The notes under the pieces are model-generated. The model searched no databases, was not told the DNA's origin, and saw only the letters and a program-made list of their open reading frames with translations. Made by a program: the position numbers and the translations under genes. From CAZEBW01 sp964510205 (GTDB lineage: Bacteria; Chloroflexota; Anaerolineae; VGOG01), in NCBI GenBank assembly GCA_964510205.1, contig CAZEBW010000013.1, positions 1 through 64,000 on the forward strand: a stretch of 64,000 bases of DNA, written 5' to 3'. Every line of letters begins with the position of its first letter. The stretch's first letter is position 1. Positions 1 through 7,827 of the stretch are shown in pieces.

Positions 1-130
1 AAGTTTGGTTCTAGTTTAAGAATGTCCAGGAGCAAACCCGCCCCGCAGCTTATGCAAAACGTTATGCCGCCTGAACATCCCTCACCCTCTCAGCCCCAAT
101 CCTGGCCACGCCGAAAAGACAGCCAAATAC

Positions 131-164
131 AAAAGCGGGAGGTCTAAACCACCTCCCGCTTTTT
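131..164 (-). terminator. Bidirectional rho-independent terminator
   Basis: A perfect inverted repeat (AAAGCGGGAGGT / ACCTCCCGCTTT) is flanked by A and T runs. It lies 45 bases beyond the stop of the first pyrophosphatase gene and would end minus-strand transcription; the symmetric A/T flanks let it act in both directions. The remaining 1-208 holds nothing else that I recognise. Confidence 0.8.
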
Positions 165-208
165 CTGTTCTACTCTCGCCGGATCGCCAAAGGGAAGACT
201 ACCGAACC

Positions 209-2293
209 CTAGAACAAGTGGAAGGCGGCGATGATGGGGGCGAACAGGGAGGATACCAGAGACATCACAGTGATCAGGGTGTTGATGGAGGGACCAGCCG
301 TGTCTTTGAACGGATCGCCGACGGTGTCGCCAACGACGCTGGCTTTGTGCGCGTCGGAGCGTAGGCCGCCGAACTCCCCCGATTCGATGAACTTCTTAGC
401 ATTGTCCCACAGCCCCCCAGCGTTGGACATCAGCAAGGCGAAGATGACGCCGGTGAAGATGCTCCCCCCCAGGAATCCCCCCAGGGCCTCGGGGCCGAGG
501 ATGACGCCCACCAGAACGGGGAGCACGATGGCCAGAAAGGCCGGTATCACCAGGGACGACAGCGAGCCCTGGGCAGCCAGATCCACACAGGCCGCATAAT
601 CGGGAGGCTCGGTGCCGGCCAAAATGCCGGGGCGTTCCTTGAATTGCCGGCGGACTTCCTCGATCATATCGAAGGCATTGCGCGTCACGGATAACATGGT
701 GAGGGCGCTGAACAAGGGCGGCGTTGCCGCGCCCAACAGGACGCCGGCGACAACGACGGGCTCGCGCAGGCTGATGACCAGTTCCACCCCCCTGGCCCCA
801 ACGACCTCCGCGTAGGCCGCGAAGAGCGCCAGCACGGTGAGGGCGGCGGCGCCGATGGCGAACCCTTTGGTGATGGCCTTGGCCGTGTTACCAGCCGCAT
901 CGAGCACGTCAGTCGTATCAATGACCTCCTGCGACATCCCCGCCATCTCGGCGATGCCCCGCGCGTTGTCCACGATAGGCCCGTACGCATCGGACGAAAC
1001 GATCATGCCACTGATGGACAACATCCCCACCGCGCTGATGCCGACGCCGTAGACGCCACTGATCCCGGAGGATTCCGCCAGGTAGTAGGAAAGCAGCGTC
1101 GCCACGACGATGCCCACGATCGAGGGGACGATGCTGACCAACCCGAAGCTGTAGCCAGTGATGATGTTGATGGCCGCGCCAGAACCGGAGACGCGGGCCG
1201 TCTCCATCACCGGGTGGAAATTAGACGAGGTGTAGTAATCGGAGGTGAAGCCAATGGCGACGCCGGTAACCAGCCCGGCCAGCGTAGCCCACAACACGCC
1301 GAGGCTGTAGCCGCCCAGCAAGACCACAGCAGCCGCCAGCGCGGCAAAGACGGCACAGGTGATGATCGTTCCCCTATTGAGCGCCCTGCCCGGATTGCCG
1401 CTCTTGCCCACTCGCACAAACCGGATCCCGACCAGCGAAGCGACGATACCCAGCGTGCACAAAATCAAGGGAAACAAAACGTATCTGGTTTGCAGATTGC
1501 CAGCGAAGAGTGAAGCCCCCAGAAGCATGGCCGCTACCGTACTGGCCACGTAGCTATCGAAGATATCTGCGCCCATGCCGGCCACGTCGCCCACGTTGTC
1601 GCCGACGTTATCGGCGACAACGGCCGGGTTGCGGGGGTCGTCCTCGGGGATGCCAATCTCGACCTTGCCCACCAGGTCGGCGGCGATGTCGGCCGTTTTG
1701 GTGTAGATTCCGCCGCCCGCTTTGGCCAGCAGTGCCAGCGCCGACGCGCCGAAGCTGAAGCCGAGGATGATCTCTGGATCGCCGGTGACGAGATAAATCG
1801 CGCCCATGCCGATGACGGCCAGGCCCACCACAGCCAGGCCCATCACCGAGCCGGCGTAGAAGGCCACTTGAAAAGCACGATTGATGCCCTCGTTGGCCGC
1901 TGCTGCGCTTCGCACGTTGGCGGCCACGGCGACACTCATCCCCATGTACCCGGCGACGGCAGAACATATCGCGCCGGCCACAAAAGCCAGCGCCATCGTG
2001 ATACCCCGTGACGGGTTGACGGCTGCCGCTTTTAGGCCCAGATGCTCGATGTCGAAGCTGAACACGATAGCAATGATGATGCTAAGCCCGACCGCGACCA
2101 GAGCGAGCGCCAGGTAGAGACGGCGCAGGTAGGTTCTCGCCCCCTCTCGAATCCAGGACGCGACCTCCTGAGCCTGTTCGGACCCCGGGTCTTGCCGGTG
2201 AACCCAGGTATATAGCCAGATCGCTGCCCCGACGGAAATGATGCCCGTGAAAATGGCCACGAAAATCCAAAGTTGAGATTCCGCCACTGTCAT
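209..2293 (-). CDS. hppA: Membrane-bound H+-translocating pyrophosphatase (copy 1)
   Basis: Integral membrane PPase of 694 residues that couples PPi hydrolysis to cation export. It has the usual 15-16 hydrophobic helices, the substrate-binding signature DNVGDNVGDVAG and the late loop NAGGLWDNAKK. The K+-site motif reads GNTAKAITKG; lysine rather than alanine at the fifth position is the family hallmark of K+-independent H+ pumps. An ATG at 2293 sits one base after AGGAGG, while a GTG two codons later (2287) has ideal spacing, so the start is uncertain by two residues. Upstream in-frame sequence comes from a repeat and was excluded. It is the last gene of its run and a terminator follows. A second paralogue lies 5.5 kb away. 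Confidence 0.93.
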   Translation of the reverse strand: MTVAESQLWIFVAIFTGIISVGAAIWLYTWVHRQDPGSEQAQEVASWIREGARTYLRRLYLALALVAVGLSIIIAIVFSFDIEHLGLKAAAVNPSRGITMALAFVAGAICSAVAGYMGMSVAVAANVRSAAAANEGINRAFQVAFYAGSVMGLAVVGLAVIGMGAIYLVTGDPEIILGFSFGASALALLAKAGGGIYTKTADIAADLVGKVEIGIPEDDPRNPAVVADNVGDNVGDVAGMGADIFDSYVASTVAAMLLGASLFAGNLQTRYVLFPLILCTLGIVASLVGIRFVRVGKSGNPGRALNRGTIITCAVFAALAAAVVLLGGYSLGVLWATLAGLVTGVAIGFTSDYYTSSNFHPVMETARVSGSGAAINIITGYSFGLVSIVPSIVGIVVATLLSYYLAESSGISGVYGVGISAVGMLSISGMIVSSDAYGPIVDNARGIAEMAGMSQEVIDTTDVLDAAGNTAKAITKGFAIGAAALTVLALFAAYAEVVGARGVELVISLREPVVVAGVLLGAATPPLFSALTMLSVTRNAFDMIEEVRRQFKERPGILAGTEPPDYAACVDLAAQGSLSSLVIPAFLAIVLPVLVGVILGPEALGGFLGGSIFTGVIFALLMSNAGGLWDNAKKFIESGEFGGLRSDAHKASVVGDTVGDPFKDTAGPSINTLITVMSLVSSLFAPIIAAFHLF

Positions 2294-2300
2294 TCCTCCT

Positions 2301-2362
2301 GACGTAAAACGTAAAACGTGAAACGTAATCACGCTTCACGCATCACGCATCACGCCTCACGG
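2301..2362. repeat. Quasi-periodic inverted repeat (ACGTGAAACGT / TCACGCATCACGC)
   Basis: Short near-identical units (ACGTAAAACGTGAAACGT) run into their own complement (TCACGCATCACGCCTCACG), so the region can fold back on itself. It fills the whole gap between hppA and the unknown gene upstream. A related unit recurs at 61077-61101. Confidence 0.7.
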
Positions 2363-2364
2363 TT

Positions 2365-3168
2365 TCACATGTTGGCGGAGCGCCACCAACGATAATGTTT
2401 GGCGCGCAGTTCCTCCTGCGAGGGAAGAGGAAAATACAACAGCCCTTCTTTATTCCCCACGAAGATTCCGCTCTTTATGGTGCGGTATGGAAACGAGGCC
2501 GGCTGGATGCGGTTGACCATTTTGGCATGGACGGTCTTGGTCCTTAGATCCACAAGACACTGGCGCAGATGACCGATGTTGGGATAGGGCAGATCGCGCA
2601 CAGCGCCGCGTTCAGGATCGGTGGCCAATTCGCCCAGCCGCAGCTCCACAAAGCAAATCGCCGGCAGGGAGAGAAGGCTAGTTGGAGTCTTGACAATGAG
2701 ATCGTAAAACTCGTGGGGGCCTAAGGTGCTGACTACCAGGGGATGCACAGGCGCGACCTCCTGATAGAGATGCAACCCTACCGTCCCTTCGATACGCCTG
2801 CGGCTACTCAGGACAAGGTCTTCGGGGAACTCTTGGCTCGATTCCAGACCCAACACCCGTCCGTCCTGGGTCACCAAATAGAGCCTCTGTATAAAGTCTA
2901 ACGGGATATGCTCCAGCACGCGATAGACGGAGATGTAGATCGAGCGTTTCGGGCTTCCATCCTCGTGAGGCACACAGCGCCGCATGCCCTCTTCGATGCG
3001 GAAATAGTCGTGTCTGAAGTCCGGATCAATCTCAAAGAAGATGGCTTGCCCGCGTGCCTTCTTCGTACTTCCAACCGAGTAATAGACGCCAAACTCTTCG
3101 GGCGTCAACATGGAAGCGATCAGCGCTTCGGGTATCATGGATAAGTACAAGTGGACGTTCATGGCCAT
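2365..3168 (-). CDS. Conserved-looking protein of unknown function
   Basis: A 267-residue soluble protein with no signal peptide or membrane segment that I can see; I do not recognise the family. It alternates beta-like and short helical stretches and ends in a basic, Trp-rich tail (KHYRWWRSANM). Two starts are possible, ATG at 3168 or ATG at 3162; AAGAAGGGG lies directly upstream and gives better spacing for the second. It sits between a response regulator gene and hppA on the same strand, separated from both by quasi-periodic repeats, so cotranscription with a signalling or energy module is plausible but unproven. Confidence 0.7.
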   Translation of the reverse strand: MAMNVHLYLSMIPEALIASMLTPEEFGVYYSVGSTKKARGQAIFFEIDPDFRHDYFRIEEGMRRCVPHEDGSPKRSIYISVYRVLEHIPLDFIQRLYLVTQDGRVLGLESSQEFPEDLVLSSRRRIEGTVGLHLYQEVAPVHPLVVSTLGPHEFYDLIVKTPTSLLSLPAICFVELRLGELATDPERGAVRDLPYPNIGHLRQCLVDLRTKTVHAKMVNRIQPASFPYRTIKSGIFVGNKEGLLYFPLPSQEELRAKHYRWWRSANM

Positions 3169-3203
3169 CCCCTTCTTGGAGGCTGGTACATCGGTAGAGA
3201 CTC

Positions 3204-3300
3204 ATGGATTCGTAGACTCGTAGATTCGTAGACTCGTGGATTCGTAAACCGTAGAACCGAATCACGAATCCCGAATTTACGAATTCCGAATCTACGGATT
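3204..3300. repeat. ATTCGTAGA-type quasi-periodic inverted repeat, copy 1
   Basis: Units of about 10 bases (GATTCGTAGACTCGTAG and variants) are followed by their reverse complement (CGAATTTACGAATTCCGAA), giving a long imperfect hairpin. It fills the spacer between the response regulator and the unknown gene. Sister copies are at 19832-19927 and 34873-34983. Confidence 0.8.
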
Positions 3301-3324
3301 TACCAGTTTACCAGCCTACCACAA

Positions 3325-3957
3325 TCAGTCCGTGGTCCCCTCGGCGGCAATGCGTTGTGCGCACTCCGCCAGTTCGCGAAGTCGCTGCGCCTCAACAGAG
3401 AGGCCGCGTGCGCGCTGCATATATTCGAAGGCCTGGTTGTATAGCGTGCATGCATTCTCCCATTCGTGGGTGAACTCGGCAATGCGGGCCGCCTGCTCAA
3501 GCGCCATCGCTGCCAGTTCCCACTTACCCTCGTCGGCGTACTGAGTAGCCGCCTTCTCCAGGTCAACCGGGCGCTGTTTAGGCAGTCGCTGCTCCGGCTC
3601 GGCCAGGACGCGCTCGACGGTCGGCAGCAGCAGGTCGTACCAGTTCGACTTAGGCAGGTACTCATAGAAGTCCAACTGCGCCGCGCGCGCCTCAGTCTCC
3701 AGCGAGGCATAGCCCGTGAACATGACCACTCGCAAGTCGGGCTGCAACTGGCGCAGCATCGCAGCCACCTGGAACCCGTCCATCTCGGGCATCTTCATGT
3801 CCAGCAGGGCGACGTCGGCAGGAGTCTCCTGTGCCTGCTCGACCGCCTCGCGGGCACTGCTGGCCGTCACGACGGTATATCCGGCCTGCTTCAGATAGTC
3901 TTCCAGGCTTTCAAGTACCAACAGATCGTCGTCCATCACCAGTATCGTTGATGACAT
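3325..3957 (-). CDS. Response regulator, REC domain plus helical C-terminal region
   Basis: Residues 1-120 are a CheY-like receiver: acidic pocket D9-D11, phospho-acceptor Asp53 in LLDMKMPEMDG, conserved Thr81 and Lys103. Residues 125-210 are helical and Ala-rich, resembling TPR-like packing (AAMALEQAARIAEF, YNQAFEYMQRA). There is no recognisable DNA-binding domain, so output is probably by protein contact. The start at 3957 has GGAGGTGAAGTACG upstream. It lies on the same strand and just downstream of the REC-kinase and GAF-kinase genes, separated from them by rayT, so it is a likely partner of those sensors. Confidence 0.88.
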   Translation of the reverse strand: MSSTILVMDDDLLVLESLEDYLKQAGYTVVTASSAREAVEQAQETPADVALLDMKMPEMDGFQVAAMLRQLQPDLRVVMFTGYASLETEARAAQLDFYEYLPKSNWYDLLLPTVERVLAEPEQRLPKQRPVDLEKAATQYADEGKWELAAMALEQAARIAEFTHEWENACTLYNQAFEYMQRARGLSVEAQRLRELAECAQRIAAEGTTD

Positions 3958-3986
3958 CGTACTTCACCTCCTTGATAACTGTAGCA

Positions 3987-4076
3987 ATTGTAGTAACGAC
4001 TTCAGTCGTTCTCTGCGACCGAAGTCGCCACTACAAAAACGCGCCATGAGCACGTAGTAACGACTTCAGTCGTTCA
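3987..4076. repeat. REP palindromes downstream of rayT
   Basis: Two imperfect palindromes built on GTAGTAACGACTTCAGTCGTT. The first (3991-4034) is an inverted pair with GCGACCGAAGTCGCCACTAC; the second (4055-4076) overlaps the rayT stop codon. The same unit occurs four times upstream of rayT and once at 7771-7817. Confidence 0.85.
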
Positions 4077-4670
4077 GTCCCCGTAATCCCACGCATCCCC
4101 AATCGGGTATTTGACCCATCGCTCGCGGAGCCATCGCTGCCCATACGTATCAAAGTAAAGATGCACGCTAGACCACGGCCAATCGTAAGGGCTTTCGACG
4201 TACTCGTGTTTCACCGCGTTATAGTGGAGATAATTCAGCGCGTGATAGTAATGACGCTCGTCACGGATGTAGCGATCACGGAATTTGTACCACACCTTGC
4301 GCTGCCCGGTGAGGCCATCTTCCAGATTCCACGCTCTGGAAGTAGTCCCATGGAGATGTTGGAGCACGGCCGAGATGTGCTCCAAGGATTGAACGCCCAC
4401 CAGAAAGTGATAGTGATTGGTCAAGATAACCCAACCTCCAACCTCGGCCTGGACGTCGGCCAGCTCTGAGAGGAGTTGCTCCTCAAACGCAGTGAGACGG
4501 GCAGGAGAAGCCATGATATGTGCGTGTTCGTAGTTGGCGGCAGTGATGCAGTACCACCCGGCCTCGCGATAGGGATGCGGCGGCGAGTGCAAGGGGTAGC
4601 CACGCTGCCGACGTTCTTCGACGACGGCGGCGCGTTCCTCGGGCGTCATGTGGCGATACTCGTAAGGCAT
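4074..4670 (-). CDS. rayT: REP-associated tyrosine transposase (Y1/IS200-like)
   Basis: A 198-residue single-strand DNA transposase of the TnpA-REP type. It has the HUH metal motif NHYHFLV (His86, His88) and a C-terminal helix NYLHYNAVKHEYV, which corresponds to the family's YIHxNPV helix; Tyr147 is the candidate nucleophile. The start at ATG 4670 is preceded by GGAGGGAGAG. The open frame continues 54 codons further upstream, but that segment is translated REP sequence and was excluded. REP palindromes with the same core flank the gene on both sides, as expected for a domesticated RAYT that processes REPs. It interrupts the run of signalling genes between the two pyrophosphatases. Confidence 0.88.
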   Translation of the reverse strand: MPYEYRHMTPEERAAVVEERRQRGYPLHSPPHPYREAGWYCITAANYEHAHIMASPARLTAFEEQLLSELADVQAEVGGWVILTNHYHFLVGVQSLEHISAVLQHLHGTTSRAWNLEDGLTGQRKVWYKFRDRYIRDERHYYHALNYLHYNAVKHEYVESPYDWPWSSVHLYFDTYGQRWLRERWVKYPIGDAWDYGD

Positions 4671-4682
4671 CTCTCCCTCCGA

Positions 4683-4828
4683 AGCGACTGAAGTCGCTAC
4701 TACGAAAGCCTCAGTAGCCACCGTAGTAGCCACTTCAGTGGCTTGAGGGCGACTGAAGTCGCTACTACGAAAGCCTAGCCGTAGTAGCCACTTCAGTGGC
4801 TTGAGAGCGACTGAAGTCGCTACTACGG
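4683..4828. repeat. REP cluster upstream of rayT
   Basis: Four copies of the unit AGCGACTGAAGTCGCTACTAC or its complement GTAGTAGCCACTTCAGTGGCT lie in alternating orientation (4683-4704, 4721-4743, 4747-4769, 4779-4828). The last pair forms an almost perfect 50-base BIME-like hairpin that ends four bases from the stop codon of the REC-kinase gene. Confidence 0.88.
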
Positions 4829-4831
4829 TCA

Positions 4832-5932
4832 CTATTCAGGCTGAATCGGCAAGCGGACGGTGACGGTAGTCCCTTCGCCTACAGCGCTGGTCACCTCGAT
4901 GCGACCACCGTGATTTTCGATGTTCCTGCGAGCGACGTAGAGCCCCAGTCCGCTGCCCTTATGACCATTTCTCCAGTCCGAGAACCCGATGCGGAAGATC
5001 TTCTCCTGCGCCTCCGGGGGAATGCCGACCCCTGTGTCCTCGATGTCAACGGCAACCCACTCCCCCCCGGCTTCCCGCCGCGTGCGCAGCGTGAGCGTCC
5101 CGCCGTCGGACATGGCTCGTCCGGCGTTGGTCAGCAGGTTGTGGAAAGCCCGTTCCAACTGGGCGCGGCTGCCGTGTATCGGCGGGATGCCCTCGCTCCA
5201 CTCTCGCACGACGGTCACGCCAGGGTGGGCGTAGCTGAACTCCTGCACCAGCCGCTCCAGCAGGCGTTGGAGGTCGAGGGGCTCCCAACGCCAGGTCTCT
5301 CTGCTATCCAGGGCCACGGCCACGTGTCCCAGATCTTCGGCCAGACGCTTGATGCGGGCCAGGATCTGCTGGATGACCTCGATGGAACGCTCGCACTCCG
5401 CATCCCCGGCCACTCGCTTGGCCAGCGCCTGCACCCGCTGGGTGAGCACGAAGTAGGTCGTGCCGCCGATGTCGTGGCCGACCTCACGCGCCAGGAGGCG
5501 CAGTTCCTCCTCGGCCTGCTGTTGACGGCGGCGCAGCTCCTGCCACTCGAAGCCGCGTTCGATGCGCACGATCCATTGGTCCAGTGGCTCCGACTTGTTG
5601 ACGAAGTCCTTTGCCCCTCCGCGCATGGCCGCGACCACGTTCTCGTAAACGCCATAGGCGCTGAGCATGATGACGTAGGTCTGCTCCAGCAGGCGCTTCT
5701 CCTGCATCAAGTGCAGTACTTCCATCCCATCCAGCTCCGGCATGTTGATGTCGAGCAGCATGACATCGCACGGGGCTTGCTCTAGCCGGGCCAGCGCCTC
5801 CCTCCCACTCGCCGCCGGTTCCACCTTCCAGTCGCGCGCTGCAAAAGTAGGATTGCTGAGGAAGGCAACGACCTCCTCGCGGAAGAAGGGTTCGTCGTCT
5901 ACTACGAGGATCGTTTTGTGTTCCGTCACCAT
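4832..5932 (-). CDS. Hybrid REC-histidine kinase
   Basis: A 366-residue soluble protein with the receiver at its N-terminus. REC spans about residues 6-125, with D12/D13, phospho-acceptor Asp61 (LLDINMPELDG) and Lys113. A short coiled coil (125-150) leads to a dimerisation/phosphoacceptor-like helix with His153 in LAREVGHDIGG. The ATPase domain (about 215-364) has an intact N box (FHNLLTNAG), G1 box DTGVGI and G2 box GSGLGL. It should therefore bind ATP and autophosphorylate. The start lies one base after the stop of the GAF-kinase gene, which indicates translational coupling and a common function. REP sequence begins four bases after the stop. Confidence 0.9.
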   Translation of the reverse strand: MVTEHKTILVVDDEPFFREEVVAFLSNPTFAARDWKVEPAASGREALARLEQAPCDVMLLDINMPELDGMEVLHLMQEKRLLEQTYVIMLSAYGVYENVVAAMRGGAKDFVNKSEPLDQWIVRIERGFEWQELRRRQQQAEEELRLLAREVGHDIGGTTYFVLTQRVQALAKRVAGDAECERSIEVIQQILARIKRLAEDLGHVAVALDSRETWRWEPLDLQRLLERLVQEFSYAHPGVTVVREWSEGIPPIHGSRAQLERAFHNLLTNAGRAMSDGGTLTLRTRREAGGEWVAVDIEDTGVGIPPEAQEKIFRIGFSDWRNGHKGSGLGLYVARRNIENHGGRIEVTSAVGEGTTVTVRLPIQPE

Positions 5933-5933
5933 G

Positions 5934-7745
5934 TCAATTATCCCCTCGATTCTCTCGATTCAAAGGCAACTCCAGCACGAACTGCACTGCTCCATCGTAA
6001 GCCTGCCAGGTGAAACCACCTCCGTATTGAGTCCTCACCGTCTCCTGGGCCAGCGCCCACTCGAAGTGAAGGGGCGACAGTTCCTCAGGCGCACCAGCCG
6101 CCGGTTCGAGGATAGATGCAATATTTCCACTCAAGGGGGCTTCTGGCGCGTGCACCTTCGTGCGCACACGCTGACCGTCGGCGGATAAGGAAGTGTGCAC
6201 CTCAATGAGACCCCCCTGTGTCTCGAGAGCCTCCATCGCCAAACGCAGGACGGTGACCAAGACGCCGAACAGTTCATTGGGCTCGATGAACAGCGGGGGC
6301 AGGTCTTCGTAGGTTACGTGCACTTCCACCCCGCGCCGCTGCCGTTCCGCTGCCAGCCAGATGAGGACCTCGCGCACCACGTCGTTCCAGTTCGTGGTCG
6401 TGCGAACGAAGCCAATTCGCTGCGAGAATTTGAGCAGGTCAAGCAGTTTGCCACTGACCTCGTTCAGGTTGGTCTCGATGACGTCCAGCCGCCTTAAGAA
6501 ACCAGGTTTTTGAGAAAAACCTGGTTTCTCCTGGAGGTCGCTACGCAGGTTGGTTACTGCCAAGCGAGCCACGGCCAGCGGGTTAGCCGCTTCGTGCCGT
6601 ATCCGTTGCGCCAGGGTACCGAAGGAGGCAACCCGCTGCATGCGCATCGCGGTCACACCCACCTCGCCCAGGGTCTTGAGATAGCGAGCTCCCTCCAGCA
6701 CGCCGCCGATGGCCGTGGAGAGCAAGCGCAGATACCCCTCATCGTCGTCGGTAAACCAATCGCGGTGACCGGGACTGCTGGGAATCTTGTTGATCAACTC
6801 CAGAGTGCCCAGGATCTCGTCGCCCAATTGCAGGGGGACGCCCACGAAGGAGCGATAGACACCCGAGGGGAGATGTGGCACGACCTCTGCGATGTGAGGA
6901 TCGTCCCAATCCTCCAACGCCGCCGCCTCGCGTATTTGGATAGGTTTTCCGGTGTGGAAGATGTGGCCTGTCAGCCCCTCCCCTTTCATGTACGTCAGTT
7001 TGCCGATCAGCGTTTCGGGAAGGCCGCTGGCAGCCCGCAGCACTACCCGGTGGACATCCTCCTCGGCCCGCAGGTAAATCTGGCAGCCCTCGGTGCGGAA
7101 GCCCTCCCTGATCCGGTCCACTACGGCCTGTAGCATCTCGGCGATGGGCCGCCGTGGGTTCAATTCCGTGCTAATGTCCAGTAGCAAGCGAAAGTAGCGC
7201 GCACGGCGCTTCTCCCGCTCATAGCGCTGCGAGTTCTCGATGGCGATATTCACCATGGCGGCTACGTGGCTCAGCAGCGCTTCGTCCTGGGCGTCGAAAT
7301 GCTCACCTTCTGCCTTCCCCGAAACTCGCAACACGCCAAGCACAGTGGCCCCATCCCTGGACAGAATCGGCACTCCCAGGTAAGCCTGGCCCGGTTTGGC
7401 GCTGATCTCGGAGTATTTCTTGCTCCAGACCAGGTCATCAGCGATGCGTCGCAATTCTCCGTTGTCCTTGACGTTGGTGATGCGCAATGGCCGGCCGTGT
7501 TTCGCCATCCAGCCGGTCAATCCCTCGCCAGGTTCGTATTCCACCCGTTCGGCGGGCATGTCTGCCCCCTCCAGGAGGCCGGTGGTGCCGCGCAGGACGT
7601 AGCGGCCGGTGATGTCGTCGCGCAGGAAGATGGAAGAGCCGCCAGCGCCGAGCCGGTCACGGGCATAGCGCACCACCAGCGCCATCAGCCGGTCGCGATC
7701 CAATTCTCCGTAGATTTCCAGCAGTTCTTGGTCAAATGTGGGCAT
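5934..7745 (-). CDS. GAF-GAF sensor kinase-like protein with degenerate ATPase domain
   Basis: A 603-residue soluble protein. Two GAF domains (about 15-170 and 190-350) would sense a small ligand or redox state. An H-box-like helix follows (RIRHEAANPLAVARL, His384). The C-terminal region (about 452-595) aligns in position with a HATPase fold, but the N box lacks its Asn (LVTVLRLAMEAL) and no DxGxG or GxGLG loop is visible. It is therefore probably not an active kinase alone and may work through the REC-kinase encoded one base downstream. Residues 406-416 are encoded by an inserted 33-bp palindrome. The start ATG is at 7745. The gene lies directly downstream of hppA copy 2. Confidence 0.85.
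   Translation of the reverse strand: MPTFDQELLEIYGELDRDRLMALVVRYARDRLGAGGSSIFLRDDITGRYVLRGTTGLLEGADMPAERVEYEPGEGLTGWMAKHGRPLRITNVKDNGELRRIADDLVWSKKYSEISAKPGQAYLGVPILSRDGATVLGVLRVSGKAEGEHFDAQDEALLSHVAAMVNIAIENSQRYEREKRRARYFRLLLDISTELNPRRPIAEMLQAVVDRIREGFRTEGCQIYLRAEEDVHRVVLRAASGLPETLIGKLTYMKGEGLTGHIFHTGKPIQIREAAALEDWDDPHIAEVVPHLPSGVYRSFVGVPLQLGDEILGTLELINKIPSSPGHRDWFTDDDEGYLRLLSTAIGGVLEGARYLKTLGEVGVTAMRMQRVASFGTLAQRIRHEAANPLAVARLAVTNLRSDLQEKPGFSQKPGFLRRLDVIETNLNEVSGKLLDLLKFSQRIGFVRTTTNWNDVVREVLIWLAAERQRRGVEVHVTYEDLPPLFIEPNELFGVLVTVLRLAMEALETQGGLIEVHTSLSADGQRVRTKVHAPEAPLSGNIASILEPAAGAPEELSPLHFEWALAQETVRTQYGGGFTWQAYDGAVQFVLELPLNRENRGDN
6497..6529. repeat. 33-bp perfect palindrome inside a coding gene
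   Basis: AGAAACCAGGTTTTT and its exact complement are separated by three bases, lying in frame within the GAF-kinase gene and encoding the duplicated peptide KPGFSQKPGF. A second member of the family, with arms 68 bases apart, is intergenic at 51102-51199. Confidence 0.92.
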
Positions 7746-7770
7746 CTAGCCCCCGACTCATTTACGAATT

Positions 7771-7817
7771 CGTAGTGACGACTTCAGTTGTCCCAAGCGA
7801 CTGAAGTCGCTACTACG
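7771..7817. repeat. REP palindrome between hppA copy 2 and the GAF-kinase gene
   Basis: CGTAGTGACGACTTCAGTTG is paired with AGCGACTGAAGTCGCTACTA. It is the same family as the REPs around rayT, 3 kb away. Confidence 0.85.
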
Positions 7818-7827
7818 AATAATCCGG

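Noticed and set aside
3204..3300. Possible CRISPR array (short periodic repeats)
   Set aside because: Units are about 10 bases, variable, self-complementary and without unique spacers; no cas genes are present.
4671..4832. N-terminal extension of the REP transposase
   Set aside because: It is translated REP palindrome sequence; the family start and ribosome site are at 4670.
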